Below are positions 6,754 through 12,082 of a stretch of 12,082 bases of DNA, piece by piece. The notes under the pieces were generated by a model. That model saw only the letters and a list, made by a program, of their open reading frames with translations, made no database searches and was not told the origin of the DNA. Numbering within the stretch: the first letter of the stretch is position 1; each line of letters starts with the position of its first letter. A program made the position numbers and the translations under genes. The stretch comes from an uncultured Eubacteriales bacterium (GTDB lineage Bacteria; Bacillota; Clostridia; Lachnospirales; Lachnospiraceae): the NCBI GenBank assembly GCA_900321505.1, contig ONWK01000176.1, positions 1-12,082 on the forward strand. Reading direction: 5' to 3'.

Positions 6754-7632
6754 ATGGGTAAAATACTTCATAAGCTTTTCGGCGAGCTGAATATGACCTG
6801 GCCGAAGGTGATCATTTTTGCTGTCGCAGCCGGTGTTTATACAGCGCTGATGGCTTTGTGGGTTCCGGCGTCATGCTCCTTTCATGACATAGCCGTAACG
6901 GAGGAAGCGTGGATCCCACTTGCCCTTATTGTCGTGGTAAACTGCAAAGAACCGCTTGAAGCGGCTTTGAAGACCTTTGTCTTCTTTCTGATCTCACAGC
7001 CGCTGGTGTATCTGATCCAGGTTCCCTTCAGCGATATGGGATGGCAGCTTTTCGGGTATTATCGTTACTGGTTTTATATTACACTTTGTACATTCCCGAT
7101 TGCCTTCATCGCATGGTTCGTGAAGAAAAACAACATTCTTGCAGGATTGATACTTTCCCCGGCACTTATTCTGCTCGTATATCACGGGATATGCTATGTC
7201 ATAACGCTTCGTCATGAATTCCCGCATCACCTGATCTCTGCGATCTTCTGCTTCGGTATCATACCGATCCTGGTGTTCGGGATTTTCACAGATAAGAAGC
7301 CGATAATAATATCCTTAGCCCTAAGCATTGCTGCAATTATCGCACTTTTCATTCTAAAATGGAACGGAACAGGTTCGGAATTACTTTCCGCAAATGTGCT
7401 GCTTGCTCAGGATACCTTCGACCTCGATGATAGCTGGACTGTATCGATTGATGATGAATCCTTCGGCACTGCGGAGCTCGCTACCCGCGGCGACGGAAGC
7501 CATTTTGTGGTCGTGCATTACCAAAAGACAGGTTCAGGTATACTCACATTGACGGACGGAAAGGGAAATACGCACAGGATAAAGCTTATTCTGGATGATG
7601 AAAAGAACATAGATGAGAAGCTGATCGACTAA
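6754..7632 (+). CDS. Seven-helix membrane protein with C-terminal beta-rich domain
   Basis: A 292-residue protein whose family I cannot name. Hydrophobic segments near residues 18-36, 52-65, 72-90, 105-122, 128-150, 160-178 and 183-201 suggest seven membrane helices. They are followed by a soluble tail of about 90 residues (205-292). The tail alternates short hydrophobic strands (WTVSI, AELATR, HFVVVHY, GILTLTDGKG, HRIKLIL), which suggests a small Ig-like or other beta-sandwich domain. With seven helices and a cytoplasmic N-terminus the tail would lie outside the cell. No catalytic motif is seen. The start has AGGGGAT (6743-6749) just upstream. The gene is a single transcription unit, with its own promoter at 6674-6702 and a terminator right after the stop. 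Confidence 0.75.
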   Translation: MGKILHKLFGELNMTWPKVIIFAVAAGVYTALMALWVPASCSFHDIAVTEEAWIPLALIVVVNCKEPLEAALKTFVFFLISQPLVYLIQVPFSDMGWQLFGYYRYWFYITLCTFPIAFIAWFVKKNNILAGLILSPALILLVYHGICYVITLRHEFPHHLISAIFCFGIIPILVFGIFTDKKPIIISLALSIAAIIALFILKWNGTGSELLSANVLLAQDTFDLDDSWTVSIDDESFGTAELATRGDGSHFVVVHYQKTGSGILTLTDGKGNTHRIKLILDDEKNIDEKLID

Positions 7633-7637
7633 CAGGT

Positions 7638-7684
7638 AAAGCAGATGCCGGTTATAATACGTTGTATTCCGGTATCTGCTTTTC
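7638..7684 (+). terminator. Rho-independent terminator after the membrane protein gene
   Basis: A 14-bp stem (7638-7651 with 7669-7682, one G-T wobble) closes a 17-nt A/T-rich loop, and the 3' arm ends in a T-run (7680-7683). It begins 6 nt after the stop codon. It also argues against starting the next gene at 7645, inside the hairpin. Confidence 0.85.
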
Positions 7685-7694
7685 GCGTAAAAAT

Positions 7695-7730
7695 GAGGCG
7701 TACACATCCGCAAGTCAGATACCCCGCCTC
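7695..7730 (+). promoter_or_regulatory. Second hairpin upstream of the PP-loop gene
   Basis: GAGGCG (7695-7700) pairs exactly with CGCCTC (7725-7730) around a 24-nt loop. It ends about 10 nt before the ribosome site at 7739-7744. No T-run follows. No good promoter was found between the terminator and the gene, so this may be leader RNA made by read-through or from an unrecognised promoter. Confidence 0.35.
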
Positions 7731-7755
7731 CAAAACAAAAAGGATGATAATGATC

Positions 7756-8616
7756 ATGAAAGAAATATCAATAGACGAAATAAAAAATGATGATACAAGA
7801 AGAAAACGTGCCGAAGAGAGTATCCAAAAAAAATTTCACAGACAGCTTTTTTCACCTTTTGCAAAGGCATGTAAAACATATAAGCTTATTGAAGAAGGAG
7901 ACCATATAGCCGTCTGCATTTCCGGAGGCAAGGATTCCATGCTGATGGCCAAATTGTTTCAGGAAATACAACGACACAGACAGATGGAATTCAAACTGAC
8001 ATTTCTTGTTATGGATCCGGGATATAACAGGGAAAACAGAGTACTGATAGAAAGCAACGCCAAAGCGCTTGGTATTCCGATCACCATATTCGAAAGCACT
8101 ATATTTGATACGGTAGATACTATAGAAAAAAGTCCCTGCTATCTGTGTGCCAGAATGAGGCGTGGATATCTGTACAGCCAGGCAAAGGAACTCGGATGTA
8201 ACAAGATAGCTCTCGGTCACCATTACGACGATGTGATCGAGACAATACTCATGGGCATGATACACGGAGCACAGATCCAGACTATGATGCCAAAGCTTCA
8301 CAGCACAAACTTTGAGGGCATGGAACTCATCAGACCCATGTATCTGGTAAGAGAAGCAGACATATGCGCCTGGAGGGACTATAATGAACTTCATTTTCTT
8401 CAGTGTGCATGCCATTTCACTGAAAGCTGTGCCGCCGGTCATGATGACGGTACTTCATCAAAACGTCTGGAAACAAAGAAGCTTATTGCGGAGCTTAAGA
8501 AGACAAATCCTTTCATAGAGTCCAACATTTTCAGGAGTGTAGAGAATGTTAATCTGGATACAGTAATAGAATATAAAAAAGACGGCGTCAGACATAATTT
8601 TCTGGACGAGTATTAG
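7756..8616 (+). CDS. PP-loop tRNA thiolation enzyme, TtcA family
   Basis: A 286-residue cytoplasmic ATP-pyrophosphatase of the TtcA/TtuA group, which activates a tRNA base by adenylation and exchanges oxygen for sulfur (in TtcA, cytidine 32 to 2-thiocytidine). The PP-loop is SGGKDS (56-61). PCYLCARMRRG (127-137) gives the CxxC pair C128/C131 that, with a third cysteine (C217, C219 or C225 in QCACHFTESC), would hold a 4Fe-4S cluster as known for the family. GHHYDD (154-159) is the second nucleotide and tRNA-site motif. The ATG at 7756 is used; AAAGGA (7739-7744) is 11 nt upstream. The ATG at 7750 gives a better 5-nt spacing and adds two residues, so either may be right. A start at 7645 is unlikely because it lies inside a terminator. 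The exact base modified is inferred from family only. Confidence 0.87.
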   Translation: MKEISIDEIKNDDTRRKRAEESIQKKFHRQLFSPFAKACKTYKLIEEGDHIAVCISGGKDSMLMAKLFQEIQRHRQMEFKLTFLVMDPGYNRENRVLIESNAKALGIPITIFESTIFDTVDTIEKSPCYLCARMRRGYLYSQAKELGCNKIALGHHYDDVIETILMGMIHGAQIQTMMPKLHSTNFEGMELIRPMYLVREADICAWRDYNELHFLQCACHFTESCAAGHDDGTSSKRLETKKLIAELKKTNPFIESNIFRSVENVNLDTVIEYKKDGVRHNFLDEY

Positions 8617-8657
8617 AAAAAAACAAAGCAGATGTTGCACATTTGTTGCGCTTACGG

Positions 8658-8666
8658 TGGTATAAT
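8658..8666 (+). promoter_or_regulatory. Extended -10 promoter of the 54-residue/DUF3137 operon
   Basis: TG (8658-8659), G and consensus TATAAT (8661-8666) form an extended -10 element. No well-spaced -35 is present; TTGCAC at 8635-8640 would need a 20-bp spacer. The start would be near 8673. Confidence 0.55.
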
Positions 8667-8672
8667 CCTTAT

Positions 8673-8696
8673 ATATGTGTTGTAATAGTCACATAT
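8673..8696. promoter_or_regulatory. 7-bp dyad at the transcription start
   Basis: ATATGTG (8673-8679) and CACATAT (8690-8696) are exact inverted halves with a 10-bp spacer. It starts 6 bp after the -10 box. It could be an operator or a 5' hairpin protecting the transcript. Confidence 0.4.
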
Positions 8697-8730
8697 GAAG
8701 ATATGAATATCAGCAGGGAGGTTATCGGAT

Positions 8731-8895
8731 ATGAAGGAAGTTGAGATTTTTGAAAACATCCCGAAAAAAGAAAATGCGCAGCAGAAAAAAGAGGAACGTG
8801 AATTACGTGATCATATTGAACGTCTGGATAAAATTTTAGACTGTCATAATGTCATTAGAGACACAGGACGAGTGGAGGTAATTAATGAGAAGTGA
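8731..8895 (+). CDS. 54-residue charged protein, function unknown
   Basis: A short reading frame with a strong ribosome site, GGGAGG (8716-8721), 9 nt before its ATG. The product is highly charged: a Lys/Glu/Gln-rich stretch (residues 12-25) and then an amphipathic helix RDHIERLDKIL, which could form a short coiled coil. It has one cysteine (C38) and no membrane segment. Its stop codon lies 11 nt inside the next gene, so the two overlap in different frames and are probably translationally coupled. The good ribosome site, promoter placement and overlap are the grounds for calling it real. I recognise no family. It may be a partner of the membrane protein encoded next. Confidence 0.65.
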   Translation: MKEVEIFENIPKKENAQQKKEERELRDHIERLDKILDCHNVIRDTGRVEVINEK

Positions 8896-9715
8896 TGCAT
8901 TTCAGCAGATGGAAATGCTGAGAAAGAAAGCAGAACGCGGCATGAAACTGGAACTGGCAGGCGGAATAGGTATCATTATTCTGCCCGTCGGGCTTGCTCT
9001 TCTTATTGCCGGGATAAATATGAAGGAAAAATCCTACAGAGAAATGGACGAGCTATACAGGGAAGTTTTTATCCGTGAACCCTTTGAAGCTAATTTTGGA
9101 AATACTGTTTTTGAGTCCCTGGAGGGCTTCTCAGAAGAAATGGTAGAGGGCTTTCAATTATTCATGATGGGTAACGAATTTGACTCGGAAGCATACGGGA
9201 AAGCCGTTTTCAATGATGCGAGTATTGAAATATCAAATGTTACGATCGACGATTATGACCGCATGGCAAAGAAGGATAATACAACAATCTACTTTAAAGG
9301 CAGGATGTTCGTTATCGAATTCCCTGAAAAGATCGCAGCTTCGGAAAAGGTATACAGCAGGTCATTTTCATACAGAGAACTCAGTAAGGAAGAAGAGTCC
9401 TGTAAGACTGATATTGAAAATGGCACATCTGAAAAACTCTTTGATACCTATCTTTCCGGTACGGAGGATGCAGGAAAACCGGTCTCTGTGCAGTTGCTTG
9501 ACAGGCTGAAGTCACTTGACAAAAGACATAAAGGCATAGCCGTGAAGTTGGAAGGTAATAAGCTGATTCTGGCTTTGAATGACGGCGATGGAATTCCATT
9601 TTACCGGAGTAAGGCTAAAAATATCTCATTTGATAAGGAATTGAAGAGGGCACAGAAGGATCTCGATGACATAAAGGCAATTATCACGATTTTAAAGAAC
9701 CTCTACCTAAAATGA
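8885..9715 (+). CDS. DUF3137-like membrane protein
   Basis: A 276-residue protein with one clear membrane segment (about 24-44) after a basic N-terminal helix, then a large, probably cytoplasmic, mixed alpha/beta domain. Features consistent with DUF3137 are the VFESLEGFS segment, the DASIEISNVTIDDYDRM stretch followed by TTIYFKGRMFVIEF (133-146), the FDTYLSG region (186-192) and a later KGIAVKLEGNKLILALND strand pair (216-233). DUF3137 members often have two membrane segments near the N-terminus; only one is evident here. The function of the family is unknown. The start at 8885 lies inside the end of the 54-residue gene, with GGAGG (8875-8879) about 5 nt upstream. The family call is moderate and from pattern memory; a profile search would settle it. 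Confidence 0.65.
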   Translation: MRSDAFQQMEMLRKKAERGMKLELAGGIGIIILPVGLALLIAGINMKEKSYREMDELYREVFIREPFEANFGNTVFESLEGFSEEMVEGFQLFMMGNEFDSEAYGKAVFNDASIEISNVTIDDYDRMAKKDNTTIYFKGRMFVIEFPEKIAASEKVYSRSFSYRELSKEEESCKTDIENGTSEKLFDTYLSGTEDAGKPVSVQLLDRLKSLDKRHKGIAVKLEGNKLILALNDGDGIPFYRSKAKNISFDKELKRAQKDLDDIKAIITILKNLYLK

Positions 9716-9723
9716 TAAAGTCG

Positions 9724-9732
9724 TGATATAAT
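9724..9732 (+). promoter_or_regulatory. Extended -10 promoter of the phosphatase gene
   Basis: TG (9724-9725), A and TATAAT (9727-9732) form an extended -10 box. It lies just after the stop of the DUF3137-like gene. No convincing -35 is found at the usual distance. The leader would be about 85 nt. Confidence 0.55.
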
Positions 9733-9765
9733 AGTTCAGATATTTTCACCTGCCGGCTTATGACT

Positions 9766-9808
9766 TGCATAAATTTTGACATTTCCCCGGGAAGGATCAG
9801 GCCGGGGA
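9766..9808 (+). promoter_or_regulatory. Leader motif and hairpin before the phosphatase gene
   Basis: An ATAAATTTT-GA-CATTTCC block leads into a 7-bp stem, TCCCCGG (9784-9790) with CCGGGGA (9802-9808), around an 11-nt loop. The stem ends at the base before the ribosome site GGGAG (9810-9814), so folding could affect translation. The same block and hairpin position occur in the leader at 5010-5049. Confidence 0.45.
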
Positions 9809-9822
9809 CGGGAGATTGACTC

Positions 9823-11931
9823 ATGTTATCGATGATACTCAGAATGACAATGGTTACGGCACTTTATGTGCTGCTGACTGCTTTGATATGGAAGCATACT
9901 AAGGGAAAAAGGCTTTCCATGCCGAAAAAACTCATTATTGGAGTTATATACGGCCTTTGTGCAATACTTTCAACACATTTCGGAATAGACTACAGCGATA
10001 TGATGTTGAATGTGCGTGATCTGGGACCGCTTTCGGCAGGACTTTTCTTTGACCCCTTATCAGGTATCATTGCCGGACTTATCGGAGGTATAGAACGTTT
10101 CATCGCCGGAACCTACTGGGGAGTCGGAAGCTATACCCGCATAGCATGCAGTGTTTCCACCTGTCTTGCAGGTTTTATTGCTGCGGGCATGAACATTTTC
10201 CTTTTCAAACGTAAAAAGCCGTCCGCCATGTACGCATTCTTCATGGGCGCCGTGATGGAAGTCTTCCATATGTATGTTGTATTCATTACTCATCGTAATG
10301 ATATGAACATGGCATTCTATGTGGTAAAGACCTGTTCGCCGCCGATGATCATTTTCACCGGCCTCGGCATGGTGGCAACTTCAATCGTATTAAAGGTATA
10401 TGCCGATGAATGGAAGAATCCCTTCCGTAAAACACTGGAAGAGGAAATCCCGGTTTCACGTAAGTTCCAGTTCTGGCTTTTTGCGGTTACCTTCACCATA
10501 CTGACGCTGAACCTGCTCTTTTCTCTCACCGTTCAGACCAAAACCTCCGAACAAAACGCCCAGAATGTACTGATTGCTGCATCGGCCGATATCAGGCAGA
10601 CTCATGAAAAGCTGCAGGAGATCGAAGATAGTGTTGATGTAATAGGCGAGACTATGCCGGACCTCAGCGAGTCTCTGTCATATTTCCATGTGGGAACCAG
10701 CGGAACCTTTGATATTATTTCGAGTGAAGGAAAGATCATAGCAGGTACGCATGAGGGCATTTCCATGGCCTCAAACGACAGGGAACTTATGGAACAGCAG
10801 AAGCCGAAGGAGGCCTATCAGGCAAGTTATTTCGGCTATGATTCTCTGTGCCGCTACGAAGTATGGGATGACGGCCTTACACTGATGGTCACATTGCCTA
10901 TGAAGGAGGTTTTTGAGAATCGTGATGCACAGACCTATGAGTCTGTATTTGCCGCCATCATACTGTTTGCGGTTATCTATGTACTGATATCCATGCTTGT
11001 ACAGTACATAGTAGTTAACAATCTGGAGATGGTCAATAAATCTCTGGCACGTATAACCCAGGGAAATCTGGATGAGGTGGTCGATGTCCGGAATTCTTCC
11101 GAATTTGCTTCTTTGTCCGATGATATCAACCAGACTGTGACCGTGCTGAAGGGTTATATAGATGCTGCGGAAAAGCGTTTTGAACAGGAACTGGAATTTG
11201 CCCGTACCATTCAGGAATCCGCATTGCCGAATAACTTCAATTTTCCCCGCAGGGATTTTGAAATCTATGCGATGATGGATCCCGCAAAGGAGGTTGGCGG
11301 AGATTTCTATGATTTCTTTTTCGTGGATCAGAACCTGCTTGCCATGGTCATAGCGGATGTTTCCGGAAAGGGAATCCCAGCCGCTCTTTTCATGATGCGT
11401 GCTAAGACAGCCATTCGCGGACTGGCAGAATCCGGTCTTACTCCCTCTGAGGTACTGAACCGTGCCAACAATACACTTTGCGAAGGCAATGATGCGGAAA
11501 TGTTTGTGACTGTGTGGCTTGGTATAATAGATCTCACCACCGGAAAAATGACATGCGCCAACGCAGGCCACGAATATCCGGTACTGATGAGTGACGGCGG
11601 GGATTATAATTATGTAAAGGATAAGCATGATCTCGCTCTGGCGGCAATGGAGAATATAAAGTATCATGAATATGACCTGCAGCTGGAACCGGGTGAGAGA
11701 CTGTTCGTATATACTGACGGTATCCCTGAAGCCATAGATGAAAAAGTAGAGCAGTACGGAACCGGCCGTCTTTCGGAAGTACTTAACACACTGAAGGATT
11801 CTTCCATAGCCGATACACTTCCGGCTGTCAGAAAGAATATTGCCGATTTCGTCGGAGAAGCTGATCAGTTTGATGATATAACCATGCTGGGTTTTGTTTA
11901 CCACGGCCCGCAGAAAGCAACAACAGAATAA
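9823..11931 (+). CDS. LytS-type sensor with HAMP and SpoIIE/PP2C phosphatase domain
   Basis: A 702-residue membrane receptor phosphatase. The N-terminus (about 1-195) is a 5TM-5TMR LytS/YhcK-type module with its signature NVRDLGPLSAGLFF (63-76) and GGIERFIAGTYWG (88-100). Another helix (about 217-236) opens an extracytoplasmic sensing domain (about 238-373), closed by a helix at 374-397. A HAMP-like linker and coiled coil follow (about 398-460). The SpoIIE-type PP2C domain (about 478-695) has its metal-binding acids: GGDFYD (492-497), DVSGKGIPAAL (512-522), TDG (631-633) and the final DDITML (684-689). The family removes phosphate from serine or threonine of anti-sigma-antagonist proteins (SpoIIAA/RsbV type). 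No antagonist, anti-sigma kinase or sigma factor is next to it, so its target is encoded elsewhere. GGGAG (9810-9814) lies 8 nt before the ATG. Confidence 0.93.
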   Translation: MLSMILRMTMVTALYVLLTALIWKHTKGKRLSMPKKLIIGVIYGLCAILSTHFGIDYSDMMLNVRDLGPLSAGLFFDPLSGIIAGLIGGIERFIAGTYWGVGSYTRIACSVSTCLAGFIAAGMNIFLFKRKKPSAMYAFFMGAVMEVFHMYVVFITHRNDMNMAFYVVKTCSPPMIIFTGLGMVATSIVLKVYADEWKNPFRKTLEEEIPVSRKFQFWLFAVTFTILTLNLLFSLTVQTKTSEQNAQNVLIAASADIRQTHEKLQEIEDSVDVIGETMPDLSESLSYFHVGTSGTFDIISSEGKIIAGTHEGISMASNDRELMEQQKPKEAYQASYFGYDSLCRYEVWDDGLTLMVTLPMKEVFENRDAQTYESVFAAIILFAVIYVLISMLVQYIVVNNLEMVNKSLARITQGNLDEVVDVRNSSEFASLSDDINQTVTVLKGYIDAAEKRFEQELEFARTIQESALPNNFNFPRRDFEIYAMMDPAKEVGGDFYDFFFVDQNLLAMVIADVSGKGIPAALFMMRAKTAIRGLAESGLTPSEVLNRANNTLCEGNDAEMFVTVWLGIIDLTTGKMTCANAGHEYPVLMSDGGDYNYVKDKHDLALAAMENIKYHEYDLQLEPGERLFVYTDGIPEAIDEKVEQYGTGRLSEVLNTLKDSSIADTLPAVRKNIADFVGEADQFDDITMLGFVYHGPQKATTE

Positions 11932-11957
11932 TACTTAACTAAAATGAGATCAGGCAA

Positions 11958-11998
11958 AATTTAAAGGGAAGCGATGATGAGTCGGTTCCCTTTAAAAT
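11958..11998. terminator. Hairpin after the phosphatase gene, probable terminator
   Basis: A perfect 10-bp stem, TTAAAGGGAA (11961-11970) with TTCCCTTTAA (11986-11995), closes a 15-nt loop. The flanking A/T bases extend the pairing with one bulge. The T-run is weak on the + strand and about as good on the - strand, so it may serve both directions. Confidence 0.6.
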
Positions 11999-12010
11999 TA
12001 TATGATGATA

Positions 12011-12066
12011 GGGTCAAAAGGTCCGTGCGATGCGCTTGCGCAATCGCACGAGACCTTACTTGACCC
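12011..12066. repeat. Large imperfect palindrome
   Basis: Nested arms pair in order: GGGTCAA/TTGACCC, AAGGTC/GACCTT, CGTGCGAT/ATCGCACG and GCGC/GCGC around a 2-nt loop. That makes 25 paired bases per side, broken only by bulges at 12042, 12051 and 12058-12059. No T-run follows. It may be an extragenic palindromic repeat or a terminator of a convergent gene beyond the window. The last 16 bases hold nothing recognisable. Confidence 0.75.
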
Positions 12067-12082
12067 GCCGAACACGAATGGC

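Noticed and set aside
7645..7755. Upstream start for the PP-loop protein
   Set aside because: It begins inside the terminator hairpin of the preceding gene. The added residues are not family-like, and a ribosome site precedes the later ATGs.
9776..9804. TTGACA at 9776-9781 as a -35 box
   Set aside because: No -10-like hexamer occurs 16-18 bp downstream; that region is the GC-rich hairpin before the ribosome site.
10771..11904. Long 377-codon frame on the - strand
   Set aside because: It lies wholly opposite the HAMP/PP2C part of the phosphatase gene, which has unmistakable conserved motifs. The antisense translation shows no domain and a composition typical of a shadow frame.

Overview
The window reads as a chromosomal segment of a Gram-positive, low-to-mid GC anaerobe of the Clostridia, most likely Lachnospiraceae. 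This is an inference. It rests on moderate GC, strong purine-rich Shine-Dalgarno sites, repeated extended -10 promoters (TG-N-TATAAT-like), and protein families common in that group: a dCache-GGDEF cyclase, an EAL protein with a decayed GGDEF, a C_GCAxxG_C_C redox protein, a DUF3137-like protein, and a LytS-type sensor fused to a SpoIIE phosphatase. All eleven supported genes lie on the + strand. I see no tRNA, rRNA, CRISPR array, insertion sequence or phage gene.

Layout. Positions 1-304 are non-coding: a perfect 22-bp inverted repeat at the edge, a Rho-independent terminator, a promoter and a leader of about 110 nt. Positions 305-3642 form a two-gene cyclic-di-GMP unit: a cytoplasmic EAL phosphodiesterase with a degenerate GGDEF, then a membrane dCache-GGDEF diguanylate cyclase with an intact active site and I-site, closed by a strong terminator. 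Positions 3711-4943 are a small metal unit: a promoter with a 6+6 dyad at its start site, a small HMA metal-binding protein, and an overlapping ZIP-family transporter.

Positions 4943-6669 carry a promoter with a structured leader, a P-loop kinase-like protein of unknown role and a C_GCAxxG_C_C protein. Positions 6674-7684 hold a promoter, an orphan seven-helix membrane protein and a terminator. Positions 7756-8616 encode a TtcA-type PP-loop tRNA thiolation enzyme. Positions 8658-9715 hold a promoter with a dyad, a 54-residue protein and an overlapping DUF3137-like membrane protein. Positions 9724-11931 hold a promoter with a structured leader and a 702-residue LytS-5TM / HAMP / SpoIIE phosphatase receptor. 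The window ends in a terminator-like hairpin and a large imperfect palindrome.

How the genes fit together. The segment is a run of short independent transcription units, several concerned with sensing and signalling: c-di-GMP synthesis and breakdown, a PP2C-type receptor phosphatase and metal homeostasis. The most unusual signals are regulatory. The leaders of the P-loop gene and the phosphatase gene share a sequence block about 48 nt after their -10 boxes, and in each the block begins a seven-base-pair hairpin whose 3' arm differs. The metal operon has a clear operator-like dyad.
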